Position numbers and translations under genes: made by a program | The notes under the pieces: model-generated | Seen by the model: the letters and a program-made list of their open reading frames with translations, nothing else | The model's database searches: none | What the model was told of the DNA's origin: nothing | NCBI GenBank assembly: GCA_015680685.1 | Contig: MNCI01003938.1 | Span: 256,110-320,109 of the forward strand | Reading direction: 5' to 3' | Length of the DNA: 64,000 nt | Source of the DNA: Gnetum montanum | Lineage: Eukaryota; Streptophyta; Gnetopsida; Gnetales; Gnetaceae | In this document: piece by piece, positions 10,844-21,990 of the stretch | How positions within the stretch are numbered: the stretch's first letter is position 1 | Layout: every line of letters starts with the position of its first letter

Positions 10844-11762
10844 TGATGAGTGGCAAGGTACCCCTACACTCAAGCATACGAAACGAGCGTAGCACGCACG
10901 ATCCGGTCAAACTCCATAGATGAACTAGTTGTGGCACCTAGACAGTTATCCTTAGGTCATAGTTCATTGTCTTCCCACCTGGACTAGTATTATATATTTT
11001 TCACGTATGGTTTAGTAGAGAGTGAGGTGTATGATGTGTTCTAACCTAATGCTACTCTTGAAGGCAGTGGAAAATAAGATTAACTAATCTAAGCTAGAAG
11101 GAGAAGGGTAAGAAAATCTAATATAGCCTAAGTGTGACGAGCAACCAATTCCTTGATCAACCGTACACATCTTAGACCTCGTGCATGACTACCACTGGGA
11201 TTACCAAGCGCAGATCCTAGGTACACCATTGGGCTACCAAGTAGTCACACTTAAATGCTCGTAATCAAGTCATACTCGTTCTATGTTGCAATGAGTAGTT
11301 GATTCCTTGACTAACTGTACACATCCTTAGATGCTCGTAATAAAGTCGTACTCATACCGCATTCTAGGAGTTTAAGGGTGAGAGAGAGAGTCGTAAATAA
11401 CATTAAATAAACAAATAAATAAATAACAAAGTGACTGCTGCAATGATGAAGTAATCTCGATCTTTATTTCTAGTCATGTGTGTGTCCAAGTACGTCACAC
11501 TTGAATAAGACACTGTATAATTACATTCACCACACTGCAGGCAGACAAGGGAAAAATAATCTATCTCTAGAGTGGTTAAACTACTAGAGCTTCACTACTT
11601 CTATTCTATCTATGTAAACAAGGGAGAGCTGCATCTTATTTATAGATATGATGGCGGACTACGATATCACGTATGCGATATCGTAGGGAAGACGTAATAT
11701 CGCGGGGGATGCGATATCGTGATGGACGCGATATCGCGGCCTATGCAAATCGCATCTCATCA
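10844..11762 (-). repeat. 5' LTR of element F
   Basis: 919 bases, TGATGAG...CTCATCA on the element strand. It has a TATA box at 11635-11645, an AATAAA at 11463-11468, and five GATATC/AATATC palindrome-like units at 11661-11738 (for example CGCGATATCGCG at 11727-11738). Confidence 0.9.
11661..11738. repeat. Five GATATC palindrome units in the 5' LTR
   Basis: Units near 11661, 11674, 11693, 11709 and 11725, about 13-19 bases apart. They are partly degraded versions of CGCGATATCGCG. The 3' LTR has three units, so copy number differs between LTRs. Confidence 0.75.
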
Positions 11763-12452
11763 GGAAGTTAGTGGATTTATGATGATTAAAATCACTATCA
11801 ATGATTGTATAGATCGAGGCTATGTGGAAAAAGGCATCGATGGGTTATAGGTCATAGGCTGTGGCATCGATTGAGTTTGATGCATGGCTATGATTGGTGT
11901 GGGATCAACTATGGTTGGGTAGGAGGGAGTGGAAGATGGCAGTACCATGCCCATGAAGAAAACAAAGGCATGAGGGGAAGGATCGGTGGCCTTAGGGATT
12001 GCTTGTTGGAACAACCCTCCCAAGATGTTTTTGGGCTCAGATTCTATCCTAAATTTATCCTCCTCTTCCTATTGTTCCTCTAAGCTATGTTTGTCATCTT
12101 CCTTTTCCATCTTGATCAATTAGGCTAGGATACTCACATAAACATCGGTTAAGGATATTTGATCATAGGGAAAAGGGATGTACTTCTTACCATTATGGTG
12201 GATGAGTTTGAACTCCCTTTGGGCTTCTGCTTTCAAACATGGAATCAGCATGCTTGCCTATATTTTTGCACAAATGTAGTCATATTGGTCTTCATTTATG
12301 GTCATAAAATCAAGAATTTTTTCCTTGAGCCTCAAATACTACTTGCATTCAATGATAGTAGGATCTTTGGGATCATAGATTCTCATGGCTTATTGACTAG
12401 GACCTTCGCTAGTTAAGGTGAGAGGCAACTTGGTGGATTGCTAGAAAGACAT
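11763..12452 (-). pseudogene. Element A gag, N-terminal half
   Basis: The minus-strand ATG at 12450-12452 gives MSF*QSTKLPLTL. QYDYICAKI, AEAQREFKLIHHNGKKYIPF and DVYVSILA follow. A proline- and methionine-rich linker (QQAIPKATDPSPHAF, QTQSMPQPMTYNPSMP) ends at the F insertion. Several stops are TAG or TAA. It continues at 5190 on the other side of F. Bases 11763-11767 (GGAAG) are the right copy of F's target duplication. Confidence 0.7.
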
Positions 12453-13195
12453 GGTTATAGTGCTAAAAATGGCTTAAAATAGGCTAAAAAAAGGAAAAAA
12501 TGAAGGTAAATCCCAATAAGTGGAATCCAAAATGGTCAAAGGAAGCAAAAATGGTTGAAAATGGAGCACTTTCTATAATTAGTAAGTGGGGGTTAGGTGG
12601 GTTTACCCCCTTTACTGAAGATGGAAAGCTGGGAAAGTTGGTAACAAGCCTTACCCACGTTGCCCCCTTAACTCCCTCTATGTTGGGTATGGTAGGGAGG
12701 AAAAGAAGGTGGGTAAGATTGGGGGAATCTTACACCTTTCTAATCCAACTTAGAAAGAAGGCTCAAAACAAAAGTAGAATATTGATGTTTTCCTATTGAA
12801 ACTTGGTTTTAATAGGTTGCCAATTTTCTTAGCTAGGAAAGATGGGGGAAAGCTAACTTTTGAAAGTTTGATGATTTCCAAAAAGGTTGCACCACCCACT
12901 TTGGAAACTAAAAAAAATTTGCAACAAAAAGAAAAAAGGATAAAAGGTTTTAGCATTGACTTTGGGTTGAAAAATTCATAGTAGTTGTTGCCAACATCCA
13001 ACCATCTATAATTTCTATGTTGCAGTATCTGTCATTGGGGCGGGGGAGGGGGTGGGGGGCTGTGTGTGTGTGGGTGGTGTGGGGAAGGGATAGCATTGGT
13101 TTTTTAAAGTTTTGGTTGTAAAAAATTAGAAAATTGCTTTCAACTTGCAATGCTGGCAATGGGAAAGATAGATTTGGTCATAGAAATGGAGTAGA
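12453..13195. other. Leader region of element A
   Basis: Untranslated region between PBS and gag. It holds a G-rich stretch at 13037-13085 with a (TG) run. I see no coding region. Confidence 0.55.
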
Positions 13196-13213
13196 GGCCT
13201 TCTTCTAGTGCCA
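13196..13213 (-). promoter_or_regulatory. Primer-binding site of element A
   Basis: The element strand reads TTTTCTGGCACTAGAAGAAG. Element C has TTTTCTGGCGCTAGAAGGAG right after its 5' LTR (35039-35058). The shared TTTTCTGG context and TGG start support a tRNA primer site. I do not assign the tRNA. Confidence 0.75.
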
Positions 13214-13222
13214 GAAAATTAT

Positions 13223-14772
13223 TGTGACTAGAAAAATCAATCATTGGGAAATCAATGAATTTAGCATAATAGCCTCAATCCTGAATCTCTAGGGCCTTTG
13301 AAAAATGGGATTCAAGGTGCCCTAGACCATTCGGTAGAACACGTAGGGACTTATGAAATGCAAAATGGTGGATTGAAAAAATAAAATGCAAAACTTTTAG
13401 ATCTATAAAATAGAAAGAAAATGCAAATTTCACATTAAAAAAATGAAACTTTAAAACTTTATTAACAAAATAAAGAATGAGTTTCAAAAATGTGTATAAG
13501 AAATGCTTGTGAGAGAGAGCAAAGGGGGTTCACAAGGGTAGGAGTTCAAATTCCATTGATGCCAATATGATATGCTCCATGATTTGGATGCTAAGCCACT
13601 CTTGATGCTTTCGAACCTTCTCTACTGTAACTTCAAATATGCAATTTTGGTTATTTTTGGGGAATGAAAAAAGTGAGTATTTTGGCTACCATATTGCTCC
13701 ATGTTGGGGGTTGGGGAATCCCAAAAATGTAGCGTTGACATAAAAAAATTGACAAATCTTAGGGGGGTTGCAAAGGCTACAATGCTTCCATGTTAGGGAT
13801 CAAGAGAATGTAAGCATGGGAGATTGCAAGGGCTCTTAAATGCTTAAAAATGCCCAAGTGTGGAAATGCCAAAAGTCTTGAACTACCAAAGAGTCTGACA
13901 CAAATGCCAAAGGTATGTAATTGAAAAAGTGTGAAACCTATAAATGGTGTTTGAGGTTGATTTTTATAGGGTTTAGGCCATGAATGGTCCTGCAAAATGG
14001 TTGTAATTGGATTGTAATTTGGCTGCACAATCATTGCAAATTGGCTATTAGATTGTTACAAATTTCTACCTCGTACAAGTGAGATGGGTGCCTAAAATTT
14101 TTGGGGTTACTATATATAGTAAGTGCTTTCCCCCCATGGTCATTGTATTTACTATAAATATTAACGAGGGCATGCCTTCTATGCTGGAGATGAATTTTCC
14201 ATGTTGAGCCTTCTACCATGCTTGTTGAATTGGTTGGTCAACATTGGAGTGCATAGAGTGTTAAAAATATGGCTTTTGTGGCTTCCATGTTGGGGGCATG
14301 TGATTTCCACACTAGGGAAAATTTTTGTGCTAGGGGGGAAAGGTTTCCATGGGGGTGGGGGTGGGGGTGGGTGGGGTTGGTGGGTGATGTGGGGGGAGTT
14401 TCCACATTGAAGGAAAAACCCCCATGCCTCCACCCTAGGGGTAGGTGAGATTTACCCCCTCTAGATGTTTCTAGTGTGGAAAAGTGTATACCCCGCATAA
14501 AATCTATCAAATTGCCATTTTTGACATTCCAAAAGGCAATTTTGACCCCCTCAATGCCAAATATAAATACTAGGTAACTTTTTTTTTCACTTGGGGAATG
14601 ATTCTTTGACCACTTATGAGGCATTTTTCAGCTCCAAAAGTATGGAATATGTGAGATTTCCCCTCATGGATTACAATATTCACATTTACAATAAAGTTTT
14701 ACCTTAGGTTTCATGGGGTAAAATATACATGATGAAAATTGGCTATAACATGCAAATTCTTGTAGTGTTTCA
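13223..14772 (-). repeat. 5' LTR of element A
   Basis: About 1.55 kb. Outer end TGAAACAC on the element strand at 14772, inner end near 13223 before the PBS. It aligns by eye with the B LTR at 52055-53654, including GCTAAGCCACTCTTGATG (13592 and 52432) and CTTGGGGAATGA (14589 and 53471). It contains the G-rich tract at 14351-14396. Confidence 0.8.
14351..14396 (+). other. G-rich tract with quadruplex potential in LTR A
   Basis: At least five runs of three or more G separated by single T or short spacers (GGGGGTGGGGGTGGGGGTGGG). The homologous place in LTR B is a G-rich stretch beginning with eight N. Confidence 0.7.
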
Positions 14773-14876
14773 ACCTTGTCTCCTATAATTCTAAGAAATG
14801 ATATTCATGGCTTATTAATGGACCTTTTCTTGTAAATCCCTTTTAGGATCATCTAGGTCCCCAAATCAATCTCTTG

Positions 14877-16297
14877 CTAGGTTCTCTTGGTCCTTGACTT
14901 TGAAATCGAGGGATGTCTTATTTTCCTAGGACTTGCAAATACTCTAAAGCCCACAACCTCCTCTTGCTGTGTTGCCACCAAAATCGGTTCCAAGGGGGAC
15001 TTGGAAAAGCCCCTCTTAGAATAAACCCAATCTATTAGAAGTGGTGCATAGAAAGGTAAAGATCCCTTTCTCATCGATGGCAGCATATCCTCCCCCTCAT
15101 TTAAGGTTTGCAACAAACAAATATAGTTCAAGGGGGCCACGACCTTGGTCCATTTAGGAGGAGAAGAGGGCTAATTTGAAAGACCCATAGCCCTACCCTG
15201 TTTAGGGAAGCATTGTGGAATAGAAGGGGAGGAAGGCACAACTAAAGAAGTTGGAATGGTAGGTGTAGACTGCTTCTACGACTGTCTAGCCTTACCTTGC
15301 ATCCCCTCCCCACCTCTAACCCCTTGCTTCTCTAGGTTGTAACCTTTTTATTTAACTTTGCAATCCATAGTCTTGTGATTCATATTATCACAAATGATGT
15401 AGCCTTGAGTAGAATTCCTTCCTAGGGGAGGCTGCATGTTCAAATTTTTGTACTATACAGTAAGGTGCTCCTCCCTCTTAGGAAGCTCAAGCTTTATCTT
15501 GATAACTAGCTCCTCTAATGAAAGATGCTACCAGAGAAAAAAACAAGCATAACTCATTTGTTCCATAGACATGATAAATTTATCAAATGTGATAAATTCC
15601 TTAAAAAAACTAGCAAGTGTATGTAGAAACTTTGACCTCCAAAACTCCCATGGAAAACCTAGAATACAAACCCAAATTAAAGCACATGAGAATAGATCAG
15701 ATTCATGATGTGTCGTAGGCTACTGCGGTGTTAGTGCTAACCTTCGAGACTCAAAGAACCACAAACCCCCCAATAAGACCCATTCTCCAACATCCAAGTA
15801 AGGAAAAGAAAACAAGAATAAATCACCCAATGTCTAATAGCTTCCAAGTTGGGCCTAGCACTTGTGGAGATGAAATGGTCAATGAGGTTGCATCTCATCA
15901 CCTGCATCCCTTTAGGGACTACCGCATGCGTCTTCAGATGAAGGTCTACCCCATGATGGAAGAATTCATTCACATTAGCTATACTTGGCATCCATGACTC
16001 ATCCATAGGGCCACTCCACCCATTTGGATAAACCTACTTAGGCACCAAACCTAACAAAACACACTTAGCCATGGAAACATAACAACCCTTGGCCCTATCT
16101 ACAACATCATCCCCTATCTTGGCCCCAACTGGCTCTTGCTCTAGAACCTTCTTCTCTAGTGATCCCTAGTTGCTATCCTCAAATTTTCCCCTAGACACTC
16201 CTCCCACCACTTGCTTGCCCACACCAACAACACCAAATCCCAACACCATGCTACTGCCAAAAATGCTCCCCTCGTCCATCCCATTCTTCCCCATCCT
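14877..16297 (-). pseudogene. LINE (L1-type) ORF1 relic
   Basis: Minus-strand translation from ATG at 16297 gives a GV-rich start, then DLFSCALIWVCILGFPWEFW, SMEQMSYACFFLW, HLSLEELVIKIKLELP and a degraded CCHC-like GYIICDNMNHKTMDC. This order is typical of the DUF4283-type ORF1 of plant L1 elements, an RNA-binding protein. The tail at 14877-15140 is open. Several stops and frameshifts occur. ORF2 would be expected at lower coordinates but the LTR of A starts there, so the LINE may be truncated. Confidence 0.65.
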
Positions 16298-17580
16298 TTG
16301 CTTTGATCTTGACCTTATAGAGCTATTAGAATAGTTTTAAGAACTCATCAATAAGCCTCTTTGAATTATGAATTTGAAATATATTCATGCCCTCTAGTGT
16401 ATTGCTTTACTATTACCTTCAAGATTTAATTTCTTAATTGACCAAGAACAAGACATTGTTACGAAAAAATTTGAAGCCTTACTTAGCATCAATAAATAAT
16501 CATTATCGTTAACATTTTTGGAATGTATAGTGCCATTTTTAGGCCACGAATATTCATATTATTGATGTTTTTATATTAATTTTTTGCAAAAAATCTTTGT
16601 TTCAATTTGTTTTAAATTGTAGATTATGATTGAGGATTTGTTGATTTGCTAAAGGCTTGATGTTTTATTGATGGATTGTTGCTTCATCAATGGTTTGTTA
16701 CTTTGTTAAGGGTTTGCTTCATTGAGGGTTTGTTGCTCAGTTAAGGGTTTGTTGCTTCTTTTATCGAAACTAGAATTCATTGGAGCCAAATTTAAAGAAA
16801 AAAAATCCAAAATTAAAGTAACAAAATCAAAGATGGATTTTGCAATCAGGCTAAAACATTGAAAGAGTAAGATGAAAAAGTGGTAAAGAATTTGTGCTTT
16901 GTTGGTATCCTAGAGCATGAAGATGAAAAAGAACAAGATTTGGTCTTGAAAAAATCATAATGATATGAATATTACTGCTCCAAACATTGTAAAAGTTTTT
17001 ATGGTGTCATGCAAAAGACATGAAAAACCTTAACATGTCATCATTAATTTTTCTAACATAGAACATAGAGCACGTGTAGTAACATCATAGCTACTTAAAG
17101 CAAAGTGAGCATGCACAAAGTGTCTGAATCAATAGAGATCTCACCAAGAAGGATCTTGTAGAAAGGACTAAATAATGGAAAAGGTTAAAAGGAAACATGC
17201 GAAAAAGGTCTTGTAATTTACCTAAATGTTAAGAATATGATAGTTATTACACATAAGCAATATTTCAAAAGCTATTGAAAAAATGGAGAACTTGTTCACT
17301 ATGGATTTATTAATATTGATGGTGGAATTGCAAATAAAGTTTTTATTGCATAGCATTAGCTTTTTTAATAGGTTTGATGTATTTGGTTTTGCTGACACTT
17401 GGGAAAATTTTGGTTTTGTATATTATATAGTTCCTAGATTCATTAAATTTGTGGTAAGAAACATGAGTAAGGAGAAGAGGTAGACCTTCTAGTGGCATTG
17501 TAGTATAAAATCTCTTAAAAATTGGGTGCTTTTAGAAAAAATCAATGATTATAAATAATACATTTGACTTAAAATATTGA
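16298..17580. other. Intergenic AT-rich stretch with short repeats
   Basis: No recognisable gene. At about 16655-16765 there are roughly five imperfect copies of GGGTTTGTTGCTTC-like units. The right part may be the 5' end of the LINE that follows. Confidence 0.4.
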
Positions 17581-18804
17581 GCCAACATGGTTGTTTTTTC
17601 CTTGCCATATGCTATTTTACCCAATGAGATGCTACATTGTATGATACTATAGAGTTCTATTGTGATCATCCTTTTTACTTCTTAGGTAGAGACATTGTAG
17701 AATTTTTAGCAAAGGGTTCTATGTTTATTTATAAATATTTTAATGCAAGGATATGCTCACAATAAATAGAAATTAGACAATGTCATCATAATGTTGATAG
17801 TTTATACATTGTTTAATATCATAGTTGGGTGCAACATTCTACAAATGATAATATTAATACTTGTGATCTTCTCATATGAAATGAATTTTTTAAATTTCCT
17901 CAATCTTCATTGCTTACTATCATAACTCTTACATTGCTCTACTTTTATGTTATTATGAAGATATTGAATTAATTGAGTTGAAAGTTGGAAAGAAATTGGT
18001 AGAATATTTTTAGTATAAAGTCATCCCAGAAGTAAACGAAAATTAAATAGATATAACACAAACAAATAGAATCTTGAAAGACAACATAAGAAGATTGAGC
18101 AAATTTTGCATATAGTAACTAAGAAACTTATGCATTCATAACAAGAATGTGCTCAGAAGACTTGGTTTGATGAGGATTGTATGTAGGCTAAAAAATATTA
18201 AGAATGCAAATAAGAAACACAAGAAAAGCTTGTTAAGGTATATTCATGCTTGATTAGAACCAAGAAGAGAAAATTTATTAGAAGGTCATAGGAATATTTT
18301 TACCTAAATCATTAAAAGGAAACCGAGACAATTTTGGTAGTGCTTTTTTCATAAAGCCTTTTTTCATCATTTATATTTTATTTTCAAGATATATGCTCTT
18401 TTTACCATAAATTATTTATAGGAGAATATGATAATGTCACTTTTATCGTACACCAAGCACCTCTCTAATTTAGTATTAATGGAGTCACAAAGGATATTTA
18501 AAAACTGGCATCTATCACAAAGGAAAATATTCTTGAGATGCAGATTGGTAGATATACGAAAGAAAAAAACTTGTCAGCAATGTCAAAAATTAGGTTTAGA
18601 TGTTACTATTCTACTATTGATCACCTTGTCACATTGAAATATCATTTTGACTATGTGAAAGGGTAAAATAATAGAACTTTTATTTGCTTTGTGGATTTCT
18701 CTAAAGCATATGATTTAGGTATTAGGAGTAACTATGAAAGTGATTATAAGACATTAGCATCCCTCCATCCTTGTTATATGTTATTCAAAGTCTTAGAAAG
18801 AGGA

Positions 18805-18832
<28 letters not shown>
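18805..18832. repeat. (AT)14 microsatellite
   Basis: Uninterrupted AT dinucleotide run inside LINE copy 1. Confidence 0.95.
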
Positions 18833-18835
<3 letters not shown>

Positions 18836-19917
18836 ATAGATTAATACTCACATGAAAATGGTTTATTGCATGGTAATATTGGGGTGAAACAAGGTTGTCC
18901 TCTTTCCCCAACACTTTTTTGGCATTTTTATTGATGAACTAGAGGAGTGGATGCTTAAAGTTCTAGGTAAATACTTTATTAAAATTAATGATCATCCTAT
19001 AAGCCTCTTGCTATATGTGAATGATGTAGTTGTCATCTCCAAGTCTAAAGAAGGTTTGCAACAAATGCTTATTGTTCTAAATGATTTTTGCCAATAGTAT
19101 AGAATGAAAGTTAATGTGAAAAAAATTAAAATTATGGTGTGGCACTAGAAATCATGATTATTATTTAACTATGAGTACAAATAAAATAGATATAACTTCA
19201 AATTATAGATGCCTTGGGTTGGATCTATCTCAAAATTACAATTAGGAGGTTTGCATCAAACAGAGGTTTGCAGGTGGCTTGAGAACTTTATTTGACCTTA
19301 AAAGAAAATGTAAGAGGGAAGCTATTTTTACCTTGGAAATCAAAAGACAATTGTTTTTCTCTATTGTGCAACCAACTCTTTTGTATGGTTGTGCTATGTG
19401 GAGCTTTGGGCTTACTAGTAAATATTAAAAGAAAATAGAAGAGGTTCAAAAGCATTTTTTCATTGGAAGAGTTTCAAGTTAAAAGATAAGTTCAATATGA
19501 TTTGCTATTGATATGATTCCCTTAGAGATAGAAGCCCCTTTTTAATTTATTTCATATATTCATTATCTCTCTTGTTGCATAGTGACTAGATTTTCAAAGG
19601 AAGTCTTAGTGGCTACACAACAAAAAGGGTGGTTCCATGAGGGAATGGTTTGACTCAAAAAATAGAACATTAAGGAGGAGATTCTTTATTATGATACAAA
19701 ATAGCTACGTAAGAGTATTAAAGATAAGAAACTTTTACACATATGGGATAATCCAATAGGTAAAATATAATTCTACTTGACTAACATTAGAGGAGGCATT
19801 AACAAGAAAGTAGCTTATTTATACACCCTTATATTCCTTAATTTACAATGTCAAATTAGCTAGGCAAGATTGGGCTATCATTGTTTTAGAATTAATATAG
19901 ATAGATGGGTTAATACT

Positions 19918-19924
<7 letters not shown>

Positions 19925-19959
<35 letters not shown>
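19925..19959. repeat. (AG)n microsatellite
   Basis: Uninterrupted AG run, about 17 units, inside the C-terminal part of LINE copy 1. It translates as alternating R and E. Confidence 0.95.
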
Positions 19960-19962
<3 letters not shown>

Positions 19963-20341
19963 TTCCATCTATGCAATCAAGGAGTAATTGAAGATGAACA
20001 TCACATGTTAATGCAATGCTTTGTTCTAGAGAATTATCACCAGAAATGGTAAATTACAACTAAAAGCTTAAAAGACCTATTTGATGTAGCACCAAGGAAA
20101 CTTGGTAACTTTATTGATGAAGTGTTTGCTATGCATGATATGTACATATATGTTTTCTAATAGATCCTATAGGTTTGAAGATGTAATCAAAAGCTATTTC
20201 AATTTTAGTTTCATTAAGGTAGGAAAGCCATGCTATTCATAGAAAAAATTGATAAAGATTAAATTTACTAATGGTTTAAGAATTAGATCAACAATGGAGA
20301 GGTAGCAAGGTTATTTTCTTATATAAAAAAGGGATAAAAAT

Positions 20342-21990
20342 AAAATAAAAAATTATTGAATGATTGTTGTGAGTGATATTTTTTCTAAGTTGTTAGGAAC
20401 TTTGCTAGAAAAGAAAATCAGTTCTTGGATTGAAGTTAACCAAGTTAGGGCAAGGTGTCATGCATGTTTTAGGAAAAATCACTCTACTATTAATTACTTA
20501 GTTATGATCAAACACTGCATGGAGTTTGCAAAAAGCCTAAAAAATATTTTTATTTTTTTCATTGATTTTGTAAAAATATATAGTTTAATGGTTTGAACAA
20601 ATCTATGGTTGCCCTTACATGAAATTGACTTCCATGTATATTTGTTTGTAACAAATCAAAGGTTATATGAAGAAATAATTATTGAAATTATAGACAATTA
20701 TTCAAAGAAAATTTCAATTCTAAAACAAAATTGAAGTTAAGCAAGTTTTTGCACTTTTTCCAACTCTCTTTAGTATCTTTATTAATGAAATGTAGGAATG
20801 GTTATGCAATGGGCAAGATAGTCATGCTATCAAAATTGGTTTCCAAGTATTGAATCTTCTTCTACATGCAAATGATGCTAGCTTGATCTCCATTACTACA
20901 AAAGGTATGTAAAATATATTGCAAATTTTAGAAAATTATTCTCTTATTTGGTCCATGAGTGAATGTGGACAAAACTAAATTGATAATTTGGGATGTAAGA
21001 AATACATATTTTAATTTTTATTTTGGAGGTACCAACATGAAAATAGCACATTCTTTTAAATATTTAGGTCTCATATATATGAACAATTACAAGTGAGGGA
21101 AGTGCATCAAAGAAAGAATAGCAGAAGGCTTCAAAGCTTTGTATGCATTTAAAAAGAAGTGAAGGGATTTAGGACTTTATACTTAGAAGGCCAAAAAACA
21201 TATTTTTCTAGAATATCATCTCTCCAACTATATTATATGGATGTGTTGTTTGGCTGTGTAGACTCAATGCTAAACTTTGGAAAGATATTGAAAGAGTATA
21301 ACAAACTTTTCTTCTCAATGAGTTAAAGGTGAAGATGTAAACATCTACTTAACATTATTATTTCAATGTGATTTATTACCTTTAGAAATAAAGGGCCTAT
21401 GATAATTCATTGCATACACATAGCTTGAATATCTTAAAATAAGACAGATTCTCTAAAGTAGTTCTTGAGGATTCACAAGACTACAATTGGTATTTTTCAA
21501 GGAATGAAATGGTTGAGAAAATGGAATATTTTTTTGGAAGGAAGTGTAGCAAAATCCTAAGCATATTTAATAGTTAATCAAGTAGAAGGTTTTAGCATGG
21601 TTGTGTTCTAATGTAGAAGTCAAGAAAAAATTTTATTTACATCACATTATATCTAATAAACTAGATGTAGAAACTCACTATCTCTCCATTGCTATTCCAA
21701 TCAAGTATTAGAGTGCCATTAGAAAACTTCTCTTTAGTTCAAATCATCTTAGAAATGAAAGTAGATGATGGATTTAACTCCCTTAAGAAGAGCACACTTA
21801 TAGGTTATGTTGGTTAAGAACCATTGAGGATGAGTTACATGTGTCTCTTTTCTATGCTATGACTATTAATTTGAGACAACATTATAATGTTACAACAAAA
21901 AACTTATATGAATTATTTTTTTCCTCATTGGTGCCTGGTCAATTTATAGAGTTTGTCTTTATTTTTCATGAAAATTTAATATTTGTCCAA
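20342..21990 (+). pseudogene. LINE ORF2 relic, copy 2 (RT), tandem to copy 1
   Basis: Plus strand, starting 180 bases after copy 1. It has SDIFSKLLGTLLEKKISSWI, RCHACFRKNHSTINYLV and FIFFIDFVKIYSLM (the FVDFxKAFD motif region). Degraded blocks match copy 1 (FKYLGLIYMNNYK near 21060; LRTIEDELHVSLFYA near 21815). It lacks a recognisable endonuclease, so it looks 5'-truncated. Frameshifts and stops are frequent. Confidence 0.7.

Larger units (their letters stand above)
5196..11762 (-). mobile_element. Athila-like LTR retrotransposon F, gag-only, nested in A
   Basis: Two similar LTRs (5196-6067 and 10844-11762), each beginning TGATGAG and ending CTCATCA on the element strand, flank a 4.8-kb interior. 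A PBS adjoins the right LTR and a purine tract adjoins the left one, so the element reads on the minus strand. The interior has gag (10712-8728), a long non-coding part and a small broken ORF near the 3' LTR. I find no protease, RT, RNase H or integrase. Related element D has pol followed by a similar 3' non-coding region, so F looks like a deletion derivative that depended on pol supplied in trans. The LTRs differ at roughly one base in ten in the first 100 bases by eye, so the insertion is old but younger than A. Confidence 0.85.
1..14772 (-). mobile_element. Tat-lineage Ty3/gypsy retrotransposon A (5' part, minus strand)
   Basis: Reading the minus strand from 14772 downwards gives 5' LTR, PBS, leader, gag (interrupted by element F), protease, a 29-bp repeat block and an antisense gene on the plus strand. 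RT, RNase H, integrase and the 3' LTR would lie left of base 1. The order matches element C at 33-51 kb, which also shares gag motifs (DQAFQ, KALDWYH, TTLDQ), protease motifs and the PBS. Compared with C, about 1 kb between the KGKAPT region of gag and the start of protease is missing, so the zinc-knuckle part of gag has been lost. Many glutamine codons are TAG or TAA, so the copy is dead. Confidence 0.85.
17581..20160 (+). pseudogene. LINE ORF2 relic, copy 1 (endonuclease and RT)
   Basis: Plus strand. The endonuclease part has YFNARICSQ (like the GDFNAR motif) near 17730. A linker has TWFDEDCM and AKKY near 18160. RT motifs are FICFVDFSKAYDLG (18675-18720), GVKQGCPLSPTLF (18881-18919) and LLYVNDVVVIS (19007-19040), where YADD appears as YVND. 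The C-terminal cysteine/histidine part has CNQGVIEDEHHMLMQC (19970-20020). There are many stops and frameshifts. A (TA)n run at 18805-18832 and an (AG)n run at 19925-19959 interrupt it. Confidence 0.75.

Noticed and set aside
14238-14624. 128-codon minus-strand ORF in LTR A
   Set aside because: It lies within the LTR, is Pro/His-rich because of the G-tract, and is not conserved in LTR B.
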